Shown here: positions 1 through 6,661 of the stretch, piece after piece | How positions within the stretch are numbered: position 1 is the first letter of the stretch | Layout of the letters: each line of letters opens with the position of its first letter | Assembly: GCF_000702825.1 (NCBI RefSeq) | Contig: NZ_JNKF01000010.1 | Coordinates: 496,001-560,000, forward strand | Reading direction: 5' to 3' | Length of the DNA stretch: 64,000 nt | DNA from: Prevotella sp. P6B1 | GTDB lineage: Bacteria > Bacteroidota > Bacteroidia > Bacteroidales > Bacteroidaceae | The notes under the pieces: generated by a model | Database searches by the model: none | Told to the model about the DNA's origin: nothing | The model's input: only the letters and a program-made list of their open reading frames with translations | Program-made: the position numbers and the translations under genes

Positions 1-444
1 TCGAAGGCCGAACTTGTGCTTGATGATGGCAGCAAAAAGGCTTCGTGGACATTCGGTCCCATCAGCATTCATCCTGACTACAAGCGCAAGGGCTATGGTC
101 TGAAGTTGCTGCAATATGCCTTAGATAAGGCTCGTGGCATGGGCATCGGTTTTATCTGTATGGAGGGGAACATTGAGTTTTACAAGCATGCAGGCTTCGA
201 CCTTGCCAGCAAATTCAATATCCACTATCATGCTGAGCCAAGAGATGCCGAAGTGCCTTATTTTCTGGCTCAGGAACTAATTCCTGATTGGCTTCAGAAT
301 AATGGTATCGCCGAGGCAACATATTGCCCTCCAAAAGGCTATTTCGTAGCCGACGAAAACCCAGAGGCTTTCGAAGCTTATGATGCAACCTTCCCGCAGA
401 AGGAAAAGCTCCGTCTGCCAGGGCAATTAGGATATGAAGAATAA
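1..444 (+). CDS. GNAT-family N-acetyltransferase, 5' truncated by window
   Basis: The reading frame is open from base 1, so the start lies upstream of the window; the first GTG at 16 is internal. The visible part carries the GNAT acetyl-CoA loop (ISIHPDYKRKGYGLKLLQ, of the R/Q-x-x-G-x-G/A type) followed by the helix and the FYKHAGF segment typical of the fold's C-terminal half. The tail of about 70 residues after the fold is longer than in minimal GNATs. It should transfer an acetyl group from acetyl-CoA to an amine substrate that cannot be named. It is the first of a run of small plus-strand genes; the next gene begins 8 bp after its stop. Confidence 0.85.
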   Translation, partial: SKAELVLDDGSKKASWTFGPISIHPDYKRKGYGLKLLQYALDKARGMGIGFICMEGNIEFYKHAGFDLASKFNIHYHAEPRDAEVPYFLAQELIPDWLQNNGIAEATYCPPKGYFVADENPEAFEAYDATFPQKEKLRLPGQLGYEE

Positions 445-452
445 GAGTTACG

Positions 453-974
453 ATGGCGATAACAAGTGAGAGATTGAACCAGGCTTTTAGTGAGGGCGGA
501 GCACAGGAGATATACCAAGAGATTAAGTCGAAAGGTGATTTCCTGGGCTTTGCCCAACGCTATGCCTTCGACACCGACTATCGCGTGGCGAGGACTGCTT
601 TGTGGGGCTTGACTAAAGCTAAGGACGAAGAGTTGTCGGAATTGCAGGTGATACACAATGAACTGATAGATCAGGCCATGCAGGCGGAGAATTCGTCGGT
701 GAGGCGGCTAACGCTGAACATCATCGAAAAGCTGAAAATGAACGAGGATGATTTGCGGACTGACTTCCTTGATTTCTGTTTCGAGCACATGGTCAGCATC
801 GAAGAGTTTCCTGGCATCCAGACGCTCTGCATGAAACTTGCTTTTCGCATGTGCACCTTCTATCCAGAACTGATGGACGAGCTGAAACGTACCCTCGAAG
901 CAATGGAGATAGATTATTATAAACCCGCCATAAAGTGTTTGCGTAAAAGGATTCTCAGTGGTAAATATAAATAA
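453..974 (+). CDS. Hypothetical helical protein, HEAT-repeat-like
   Basis: A 173-residue acidic protein with no signal peptide or membrane segment. Its composition and spacing suggest stacked amphipathic helices, resembling the HEAT-like DNA-alkylation-repair superfamily or other scaffold proteins (for example the VARTALWGLTKAKDEELSEL and SSVRRLTLNIIEKLKM stretches). No catalytic motif is visible. It starts 8 bp after the upstream acetyltransferase and ends 9 bp before the next gene, so it is almost certainly part of the same transcript. I do not recognise a specific family; the helical-repeat assignment is inference from pattern only. Confidence 0.75.
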   Translation: MAITSERLNQAFSEGGAQEIYQEIKSKGDFLGFAQRYAFDTDYRVARTALWGLTKAKDEELSELQVIHNELIDQAMQAENSSVRRLTLNIIEKLKMNEDDLRTDFLDFCFEHMVSIEEFPGIQTLCMKLAFRMCTFYPELMDELKRTLEAMEIDYYKPAIKCLRKRILSGKYK

Positions 975-983
975 TTAAAGGAT

Positions 984-1715
984 ATGAATCAGAAATTTTG
1001 TCAGAGTTGCGGCATGCCGCTCACAGAAGATGTTCTCGGCACAAATGCCGATGGCAGTAAGAACGAAGATTATTGCATGTACTGCTATAAGGATGGGAAG
1101 TTCTTGCAGGATTGTACGATGGATGAGATGATTGAGCATTGTGCTCAATTTGTGAATGCTGTAAATGAAGGGTTGGAAAAGCCTATTACCAAAGAGGAGT
1201 ACATCGGAATGATGAAAGCGTACTTCCCCCAGCTTAAGCGTTGGCGCCAAACGCTGGATGTTAATAACGATGAAGCGATGAATGCTAATCCCGCTTTAGC
1301 CGGCATTAAAGAACTCATTGTAAAGATGGCCGACAAACTGCCTATCGCTTATATCTCGTCAGTAGACCAAGAAGGTTTTCCTTGGACCAAGGCCATGTTG
1401 AAGCCACGTAAACGCGAGGGCATCAAAATCTTCTACTTTACAACCAACACATTCTCAATACGTGTGGCTCAATACAAGGCCAATCCCAAGGCCAGTATCT
1501 ATTTCTGTGATGCTAAGGGTTTCAAAGGTATGATGCTGCGTGGCACAATGGAGGTGCTGACGGATGCCACCTCAAAGGAGATGATCTGGCGCGATGGCGA
1601 CACAGAGTACTATCCTGGCGGCGTCACCGACCCTAACTACTGCGTGTTGAAGTTCACCGCCACCGATGGCCGTTTCTATAGTGATTTCTATCCACGTAGT
1701 TTTATAATTGAATAA
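984..1715 (+). CDS. Zinc-ribbon / pyridoxamine-5'-phosphate-oxidase-like fusion protein
   Basis: Two domains are visible. Residues about 1-85 hold a putative zinc ribbon (FCQSCGMPL...DYCMYCYKDG, four Cys) with the helical tail found in the 'putative zinc ribbon' family. Residues about 100-243 are a split-barrel FMN-binding domain of the pyridoxamine-phosphate oxidase/general-stress-protein-26 type (AYISSVDQEGFPWTKAML, then FTTNTFSIRVAQYKANPKA and IYFCDAKGF). Such proteins usually bind flavin or F420 and act in stress or redox reactions; the true substrate is unknown. It lies 9 bp after the preceding gene, and the next ATG directly follows its stop. No membrane or export signal is seen, so it is probably cytoplasmic. 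Confidence 0.85.
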   Translation: MNQKFCQSCGMPLTEDVLGTNADGSKNEDYCMYCYKDGKFLQDCTMDEMIEHCAQFVNAVNEGLEKPITKEEYIGMMKAYFPQLKRWRQTLDVNNDEAMNANPALAGIKELIVKMADKLPIAYISSVDQEGFPWTKAMLKPRKREGIKIFYFTTNTFSIRVAQYKANPKASIYFCDAKGFKGMMLRGTMEVLTDATSKEMIWRDGDTEYYPGGVTDPNYCVLKFTATDGRFYSDFYPRSFIIE

Positions 1716-2315
1716 ATGATGAACAATAAAGCACCGGTCATACTCATTGGCGAAAAGAGCGAGAAAGTATTTCTTTATGTGCATGGGTTGCATGGACACA
1801 AGGAAGAGGCATTGGCTTTTGCAGAGGTGGCTGTGCCTAAAGGTTATCAAGTTTTGGGTATCGACCTGCCTGTAGAGCGCAAGCCTTGGGAGGTACTGCC
1901 TTTGCTGAACGATATTTGTGATTATCTATATGATAATTGGCAATCGGTATCTGTTCGTGCTAACAGTATAGGTTCGTGGTTTACGTTGTTGGCTTTCCAG
2001 AGCAAGAAAGTGGAGCAGGCATTGCTTGTTTCTCCAATTCTCGACATGAAGCGGTTTATAGAGCTGATGCCACAGCGCGAGGACGACTATTACGAGTGGG
2101 TTGTTAATAATCCAATTACAAGTTGGGTTGCGCCCACATACATCCTTCGCCCAGAAGTGGATCTGATTGTCAATGAGGAAGTAGGTTACGACTTCATCAG
2201 TCAGCATCAGTGTCAGGTCACCATCATGCCTGATGGAGAACATTGGTTTCATACGCCAGAACAGCTTGCTTTCCTGAAAGCATGGGAAGAGAAAATAATA
2301 ATATCGATAGAATAA
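1716..2315 (+). CDS. Alpha/beta-hydrolase family protein
   Basis: A 199-residue cytoplasmic protein with an alpha/beta-hydrolase layout: an early strand and oxyanion region (VFLYVHGLHGHKEEA), a nucleophile-elbow candidate (RANSIGSW), an acid region and a late histidine (MPDGEHWFHTPEQ). The elbow reads A-N-S-I-G instead of the classical G-x-S-x-G, so the first glycine is replaced. The substrate is unknown. The start is the ATG directly abutting the previous stop; a second in-frame ATG at 1719 is equally possible. It is two bases from the next gene, consistent with one transcript. Confidence 0.8.
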   Translation: MMNNKAPVILIGEKSEKVFLYVHGLHGHKEEALAFAEVAVPKGYQVLGIDLPVERKPWEVLPLLNDICDYLYDNWQSVSVRANSIGSWFTLLAFQSKKVEQALLVSPILDMKRFIELMPQREDDYYEWVVNNPITSWVAPTYILRPEVDLIVNEEVGYDFISQHQCQVTIMPDGEHWFHTPEQLAFLKAWEEKIIISIE

Positions 2316-2317
2316 CA

Positions 2318-2869
2318 ATGGAAACAAATCGCATTATATTACGCCCTTGGCGCGAATCGGATGCGGAGACACTGTATAAATGGGCTTCTGATCCTGATGT
2401 AGGGCCTCGTGCTGGATGGGCGCCGCATAAGAGTGTGGAGGAGAGTTTGGAGATTATCCGCACAGTGTTTAACGATGCCTTGCACACTTGGGCTATCGTG
2501 CTGAAAGAGACGGACGAGGCTATTGGTGCCATGGGCTACGGCCCATCGTGCGAATGCGACCTACCTGCTCGTGAAGGTGAACCGCTTATTGGCTATTGGG
2601 TGGCCAAGCCCTATTGGAATAAGGGCATCTGTACGGAGGCTCTGCGGCTGATGTTAGACCACATCTGCCAAACGACGGACATCCAATCGCTCATTAGCGG
2701 CCACTTCGTAGATAATCCAGCTTCTGGTAGAGTAATGGAAAAGTGTGGTTTCGTTCCCACAGGCGAGATTTGCATAGACGCAAACCAGTATCAAGGTGAG
2801 AACAGACCTATCAGAGTGTTGAGATTAGAATTGTCATTATTGCATGGTGCTACTGGCCGGGAGCTATGA
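2318..2869 (+). CDS. GNAT acetyltransferase, RimJ/RimL-like
   Basis: A 183-residue protein starting METNRIILRPWRESDAETLY, the classic N-terminus of RimJ/RimL-type GNATs. It continues through GYWVAKPYWNKGICTEALRL (acetyl-CoA loop) and VDNPASGRVMEKCGF. I chose the ATG at 2318 because the RILRPW motif starts there and it lies two bases after the preceding stop; the longer open frame upstream only overlaps the hydrolase gene. The family's usual end is near VLRLEL. The last ten residues are encoded by a sequence repeated at 4781-4802, so the tail looks like a recombination addition. The stop overlaps the next ATG (ATGA). Confidence 0.87.
   Translation: METNRIILRPWRESDAETLYKWASDPDVGPRAGWAPHKSVEESLEIIRTVFNDALHTWAIVLKETDEAIGAMGYGPSCECDLPAREGEPLIGYWVAKPYWNKGICTEALRLMLDHICQTTDIQSLISGHFVDNPASGRVMEKCGFVPTGEICIDANQYQGENRPIRVLRLELSLLHGATGREL
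2842..2863 (+). repeat. 22-bp exact repeat, copy 1 (copy 2 at 4781-4802)
   Basis: GCATGGTGCTACTGGCCGGG plus AG occurs here and again at 4781-4802. The upstream seven bases match too with one mismatch (CATTATT here, CATTATC there). At copy 2 it encodes the IIAWCYWPG end of a membrane protein. Here the same reading frame runs from those residues directly into the GyrI-like fragment at 2866. This suggests a scar from recombination between 3' gene ends. Confidence 0.85.
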
Positions 2870-3027
2870 AAGCCTTTCAAGAGCAATACCAAATGTTCTA
2901 TAAGGAGTGGCTGCCCCAGCACTCGGAATTCCATTGCCCCAACAACGCTATGACGATGGAATGGTACAACGGTACCGACATCGACTCGCCCAATTACCAG
3001 TGTGGCGTGATGATGCCATTGGAATAA
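2866..3027 (+). pseudogene. Remnant of a GyrI-like/AraC effector-binding domain
   Basis: A 53-codon open frame starting MKAFQEQYQMFYKEWLPQ and ending SPNYQCGVMMPLE. The latter half resembles the C-terminal end of GyrI-like effector-binding domains attached to AraC or MerR regulators (a Trp-Tyr, Asp-rich turn, then a hydrophobic strand with a terminal Pro). About 100 residues of domain and any DNA-binding part are absent. The ATG overlaps the acetyltransferase stop. It could be translated by coupling, but as a domain it is broken. I read it as a decayed gene end; a functional microprotein is the alternative. Confidence 0.5.
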
Positions 3028-3047
3028 AATAAAGGATAAGAAAGACA

Positions 3048-3581
3048 ATGCCTATGAAACACCTGCCGAATATCCTGTCGTCGCTCCGAATTGTCGGAAC
3101 TGTTGTTCTGTTGTTAAGTGATGTGTCAAGCATTCTTTTTGGGGTGCTTTACATCGTTTGCGGCATCAGCGACATAGCCGACGGGTGGCTGGCTAGGAAA
3201 CTGAAGTGCGTTACCAGGACTGGAGCATTGCTAGATAGCGTGGCAGACATCTGCTTCGTAGCATGTTGTGCCTTGAAGCTCCTGCCGATACTCGAACTGC
3301 CACAATGGCTATGGTTGTGGGCAGGAGTAATCGTCGCGATTAAAGTCGTGAATCAGCTTTCAGCACTTGTGATGTATGGGCGCTGTTGCTTCCCTCACAC
3401 CCTCGCGAACAAGTGGGCGGGATTCCTGCTATTCATTACGGTACCCATGACATTGTGGTCTATCGCCCCCATCTCAATAGCTGCAATCGTAGCCACATTT
3501 GCTGCTGTACAAGAGGGATATTTCATAAGACGGAACGCTCCCCGCCAAACGGGGAGGTGGCTTCCGCCGGAGGGACAATGA
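3048..3581 (+). CDS. CDP-alcohol phosphatidyltransferase family protein
   Basis: An integral membrane enzyme of 177 residues with the complete CDP-OH-P signature D-G-x2-A-R-x8-G-x3-D-x3-D, seen as D45-G46, A49-R50, G59, D63 and D67. Hydrophobic segments flank it (about residues 10-40, 65-85, 90-115, 130-155). The family transfers a phosphatidyl group from a CDP-lipid to an alcohol acceptor such as glycerol-phosphate or inositol; the acceptor is not deducible. It is close to PgsA-like proteins in size. An alternative ATG lies two codons in (3054). The last dozen codons are made of a palindromic repeat (3538-3575), so the natural C-terminus has been replaced or extended. Confidence 0.85.
   Translation: MPMKHLPNILSSLRIVGTVVLLLSDVSSILFGVLYIVCGISDIADGWLARKLKCVTRTGALLDSVADICFVACCALKLLPILELPQWLWLWAGVIVAIKVVNQLSALVMYGRCCFPHTLANKWAGFLLFITVPMTLWSIAPISIAAIVATFAAVQEGYFIRRNAPRQTGRWLPPEGQ
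3538..3575 (+). repeat. REP-like palindromic element inside a gene 3' end
   Basis: CTCCCC-gccaaac-GGGGAG forms a 6-bp stem at 3538-3556 and is followed by GTGG, CTTCCGCCGG and AGGG. The arrangement CTCCCC..GGGGAGGTG..GGAGGG resembles dispersed palindromic repeats common in Bacteroidota genomes. Here it is translated as the C-terminal residues of the phosphatidyltransferase (NAPRQTGRWLPPEG). No second copy is in the window, so the repeat-family assignment rests on memory of the pattern. Confidence 0.5.
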
Positions 3582-3597
3582 AACTATATTATATGAT

Positions 3598-4419
3598 ATG
3601 AGAAAGATAGTAACTATAGTTTGTGCATTGATTGCCACATCGTGTTTGGGCCAAGACCTAATTTGCGACAGTACCAGCTATGGTGCGTGCATCATGCGTG
3701 ATGGCTCTTTTGTTGGCATTAATGAAAACGAGCATTTTGCCATGCACAGTGTGATGAAGTTCCCGCAAGCATTATGTGTTGCCGATTATCTGAGTCGGAA
3801 AGGGCTGGATCTCGATGACACTATCGTTGTCGATAAGGCAGACCTGATGCAAGACACATGGTCGCCAATGCTAAAACGGTTTGAATGCAAAACGACCTTT
3901 TCGTATGCGCAACTGCTGGAATTGTCTCTCGGACAGAGCGACAACAATGCCAGCGAACTCCTTTTCAAGTTTTGCGGCAAGCCCAAAGCGGTAGAGAAGT
4001 ACATGAGAAAACTTGGATTCCACGATATCCATATCCGTATGACAGAGGAACAGATGCACAAGAATCCGGCAAAGGCTATCGAAAACAGTTCTACCCCCAC
4101 TGAGATGGTTCGTTTGTTCGAGTGGTTTTATCATCATAAAGATGACAACCGATATCTGACATTCATCTGGAAGGCGATGGCAGACTGCTCAACAGGACAG
4201 AAACGAATCCCTGCAGCCATACCTGCAGATGCTCGAATCGTACATAAGACAGGTACGGGATTCCCATCTGCTGAAGGATTGCAAGACATGAACGATGCTG
4301 GTATCATTCTCATGCCTAATGGAAGCCACGCCATTATCGCCATTTTCACCACGAATTCATCATCTGAGGCAGTGATAGCAAATATTACCAGACAACTGTT
4401 AGACGCCATAATAAAATAA
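3598..4419 (+). CDS. Class A beta-lactamase (CfxA/CepA-like A2 type)
   Basis: A 273-residue serine beta-lactamase with an N-terminal export signal (residues 1-19). It has the S-x-x-K motif (S51-V-M-K54), the SDN loop (S114-D115-N116) and K217-T218-G219. The omega-loop region MTEEQMHKNPAKAIEN supplies the expected deacylating glutamate near E150. This layout matches subclass A2 enzymes of Bacteroidota, which hydrolyse penicillins and often cephalosporins in the periplasm. It is somewhat shorter than CfxA (about 320). It starts 16 bp after the phosphatidyltransferase stop and ends one base before the next ATG, so it appears chromosomal and co-transcribed. The spectrum cannot be read from sequence. 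Confidence 0.88.
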   Translation: MRKIVTIVCALIATSCLGQDLICDSTSYGACIMRDGSFVGINENEHFAMHSVMKFPQALCVADYLSRKGLDLDDTIVVDKADLMQDTWSPMLKRFECKTTFSYAQLLELSLGQSDNNASELLFKFCGKPKAVEKYMRKLGFHDIHIRMTEEQMHKNPAKAIENSSTPTEMVRLFEWFYHHKDDNRYLTFIWKAMADCSTGQKRIPAAIPADARIVHKTGTGFPSAEGLQDMNDAGIILMPNGSHAIIAIFTTNSSSEAVIANITRQLLDAIIK

Positions 4420-4420
4420 G

Positions 4421-4828
4421 ATGAAAAGATTACGACTCGGAGCAGTGCTCCACTTCCTTATCGCCATTGGCCACATCGGCTGTCTGTTTGCTCTGGACGA
4501 GGCGTTCGAAGCTTATGGCATCCGTGAAATCATGTATCAGATGGTATCAGGACATGTTTGGATGCTGTATGCCCTGACCATAGGTCTTGTCCTCGCTTTC
4601 TGCCTGGCAGGACTTTATGCCCTCTCTGCTACAGGCGACATCCGTCATTTGCCCTTGACGCGCCTGGCCATCATCACCGTCGTTGTGCTCTATAGCCTTC
4701 GTGCGCTGGCTGGAGGCATTAGCTGTATCTATGATTTCACCTGGCTACAATGTATCTCATCCCTCATTCCCGCCATTATCGCATGGTGCTACTGGCCGGG
4801 AGTAAAAGAAAGAGCAAAGATGTGTTAA
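4421..4828 (+). CDS. Small integral membrane protein, unknown function
   Basis: A 135-residue protein with four predicted membrane segments (about residues 7-27, 43-67, 80-100, 108-126) and short hydrophilic loops. No catalytic or ligand motif is recognised; the overall form resembles uncharacterised four-helix inner-membrane proteins. It begins one base after the beta-lactamase stop, so it is probably translated from the same message. Its C-terminal codons (IIAWCYWPG) are in the 22-bp sequence repeated at 2842-2863. Confidence 0.75.
   Translation: MKRLRLGAVLHFLIAIGHIGCLFALDEAFEAYGIREIMYQMVSGHVWMLYALTIGLVLAFCLAGLYALSATGDIRHLPLTRLAIITVVVLYSLRALAGGISCIYDFTWLQCISSLIPAIIAWCYWPGVKERAKMC
4781..4802 (+). 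repeat. 22-bp exact repeat, copy 2 (copy 1 at 2842-2863)
   Basis: Identical to 2842-2863, with one mismatch in the seven bases upstream. In this copy the repeat is in frame with a plausible membrane-protein C-terminus, so this is the likelier parental location. Confidence 0.85.
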
Positions 4829-4853
4829 ATCCGTGTTAAAGTATTCATTTCTC

Positions 4854-4886
4854 TTGACTCGTCCCTAAGGTCATGCCTTATTTTTG
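4854..4886 (+). promoter_or_regulatory. MerR-type promoter and operator
   Basis: TTG (4854-4856) and TATTTTTG (4879-4886, a perfect TAnnTTTG) are separated by 22 bp, slightly longer than the usual 19-21 for Bacteroidota. The spacer carries a TGAC-N11-GTCA dyad (4855-4873) including the CCCTAAGG-like centre seen in operators of the BmrR/MerR class. A long spacer with a central dyad is the hallmark of promoters activated by MerR-type DNA distortion. The start codon of the MerR gene follows 29 bp later, so autoregulation is likely. Confidence 0.7.
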
Positions 4887-4915
4887 CAGTCGCTTAGCAA
4901 ATACATCGCGCGATT

Positions 4916-5740
4916 ATGAATTTTAAAAAGAAATTAAAAATCGGAGAGTTCTCACAGTTGATGCAGGTAACAGTTAAAACCCTGCGTCATTATGAGCAGA
5001 AGGGACTACTGGTACCTGACGAGGTGGACGAGTGGACTGGCTATCGCTATTACAGCATCGACCAGATGCAACGGCTGAAGACCATACGCGACCTACAACG
5101 TCTCGGTTTCTCGCTGGATGAGATTAAGGACCTGTGCGATTCATATTCTCACACTCCAACCATCCGCCAGCTTACTGAGAAAATAAAGGAAACAGAGGCT
5201 GAGCTGAAACTACTGATCGCCCGTCGTAACCAACTGCTCGACTGGAGGAACGCTCGCAAAGAAATGAAGACAATGGAAAAGATTAGTATTCAATCTCTGC
5301 CCGAAATCATCGTGGCAAGTCATCGTGAAGTAATTCCTAACTACGCCGCTATCGGCCCTATGTGTGTCGAGAAGATTGGTCCTGAAATGCAACGTTTAGG
5401 ATGCAAGTGTCCGCCACCAGGTTACTGCTTCACCATTGAGCACAACAAGGAGTACACCCCCACCAACATCGATATCGAGTATTGCGAACAGGTGGAGGAG
5501 ATGGGCGAAGACAGCGCCATTATCAAGTTCAAGCGCTTGCCAGCCGTACCCAAGGCCCTCTGCATGAAGCACGTTGGTCCTTACGAACGCTTCTACGAGT
5601 CGTTCACCGAGGCCTTCCGTTATATTGAGGAGCAGGGCTATAAGGCGGTCGGGCAACATCGTACATGCTACATCGATGGAGCCTGGAACCAAGAAGACCC
5701 TGAGAAATGGCTGTCGGTGATTCAGATACCAATAGAGTAA
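4916..5740 (+). CDS. MerR-family regulator with GyrI-like effector domain
   Basis: A 274-residue regulator. Residues about 8-75 form a MerR winged helix (KIGEFSQLMQVTVKTLRHYE, then TGYRYYSIDQMQRLKTIRDL). A coiled-coil linker follows (about 80-118, ending KEMKTMEK). Residues about 120-274 match the GyrI-like/SOUL-type small-molecule-binding domain (KRLPAVPKALCMKHVGPYER, ending VIQIPIE). BmrR and TipA share this layout and sense drugs or cationic hydrophobic compounds. It has its own promoter with an operator dyad at 4855-4873. It lies inside a cluster of beta-lactamase, GNAT and VOC genes, which fits a drug- or toxin-response role; the ligand is unknown. Confidence 0.9.
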   Translation: MNFKKKLKIGEFSQLMQVTVKTLRHYEQKGLLVPDEVDEWTGYRYYSIDQMQRLKTIRDLQRLGFSLDEIKDLCDSYSHTPTIRQLTEKIKETEAELKLLIARRNQLLDWRNARKEMKTMEKISIQSLPEIIVASHREVIPNYAAIGPMCVEKIGPEMQRLGCKCPPPGYCFTIEHNKEYTPTNIDIEYCEQVEEMGEDSAIIKFKRLPAVPKALCMKHVGPYERFYESFTEAFRYIEEQGYKAVGQHRTCYIDGAWNQEDPEKWLSVIQIPIE

Positions 5741-5748
5741 TAATTCGC

Positions 5749-5781
5749 CCTGATCGTCCCATATAGTTTGGGGCGGTCAGG
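5749..5781 (+). terminator. Stem-loop after the MerR gene (terminator or attenuator)
   Basis: CCTGATCGTCCC (5749-5760) pairs with GGGGCGGTCAGG (5770-5781) as a 12-bp stem with two G-U pairs and a 9-nt loop. No U-run follows; the next gene starts 6 bp downstream. It may partly terminate the MerR message or insulate the downstream genes. Confidence 0.55.
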
Positions 5782-5786
5782 ACAAA

Positions 5787-6143
5787 ATGAGTTACAGAAT
5801 GAAAGAAATCACAATTAACCCTCAGCAGATTGCCGCATGTGGATTATATTGCGGAGCATGCAAAAAGTTCCTCAATGGCAAATGTCCAGGATGCAAGGAG
5901 AACGAGAAAGCATCATGGTGCAAGATTCGCAAGTGCTGTCAGGAGAAGGACTTGCATACTTGCGCCGAGTGCGACAAGGATGTGAAAGAATGTATGATTC
6001 ACAACAACTTTATCGGCAAGATCTTTGCTTTCCTGTTCAATAGCGACAGAGCCGCCTGCATCCGTTATATCCGCGAAAACGGAGAGGATGCCTTCGCGGA
6101 GAAGATGGCAAAAGATCAACAGATGACGATGAAAAGGGAATGA
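5787..6143 (+). CDS. DUF3795 cysteine-rich protein
   Basis: A 118-residue protein with the DUF3795 signature: ACGLYCGAC followed by CPGC, WCKIRKCC and CAECD, a dense set of Cys pairs that probably binds metal. The family is widespread in Bacteroidota and clostridia but has no established function. The ATG at 5787 is 6 bp from the hairpin; a second ATG at 5802 (MKEITINPQQ) is also plausible. Its stop overlaps the next start (ATGA), indicating translational coupling with the following acetyltransferase. Confidence 0.85.
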   Translation: MSYRMKEITINPQQIAACGLYCGACKKFLNGKCPGCKENEKASWCKIRKCCQEKDLHTCAECDKDVKECMIHNNFIGKIFAFLFNSDRAACIRYIRENGEDAFAEKMAKDQQMTMKRE

Positions 6144-6661
6144 GGTTAGAATTAGCAACACAAAACGACTTTGATGCCATCATCGCCTTCTATGATGATG
6201 TGACGGAGCGTACGCCAGAGATGGCCACATATGCCAGATGGAGCAAAAGGAAACACCCCACGATTGAAAGCATCAAGGTCTATATCAACGAGGGTAGCAT
6301 GTACATTTACCGTGAGCAAGGTGTCATCGTCGGCGCGATGGCAGTGACGATGTTTCAGGGTGAGGATTATCACGCCATCGACTGGTCGCAGCAGGTGCCA
6401 GACGAAAAGGTGGCTGTGATTCATATCCTTGCCGTCAGTCCTGGCTATCAAGGCAAAGGTATCGGTTCAGAGATGATTCGAGAGGCTATCCTAATTGCAC
6501 TAAGTAAAGGCATGCAGGCCATTCGTCTTGATGCCCTTGCTTCGAACACACCCGCCCACAAACTCTACGAACGTCTTGGTTTCGAGTATCGCGGCAAGCA
6601 GCACCTCTACGCCGAGAACACTGGCTGGACAGACTTCTATTTCTTTGAACTTAAACAATGA
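6140..6661 (+). CDS. GNAT-family N-acetyltransferase
   Basis: A 173-residue single-domain GNAT. It starts MRLELATQNDFDAIIAFYDD and carries the acetyl-CoA loop ILAVSPGYQGKGIGSEMI (Q-G-K-G-I-G) and the LDALASNTPAHKLYERLGF segment that closes the fold. Cytoplasmic; acceptor unknown. It overlaps the DUF3795 stop by ATGA and its own stop overlaps the next ATG the same way, so three genes are translationally chained. Confidence 0.9.
   Translation: MRLELATQNDFDAIIAFYDDVTERTPEMATYARWSKRKHPTIESIKVYINEGSMYIYREQGVIVGAMAVTMFQGEDYHAIDWSQQVPDEKVAVIHILAVSPGYQGKGIGSEMIREAILIALSKGMQAIRLDALASNTPAHKLYERLGFEYRGKQHLYAENTGWTDFYFFELKQ

Noticed and set aside
2243..2317. 25-residue N-terminal extension of the RimJ/RimL-like GNAT
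   Set aside because: It overlaps the hydrolase gene, and the family motif starts at the ATG at 2318.
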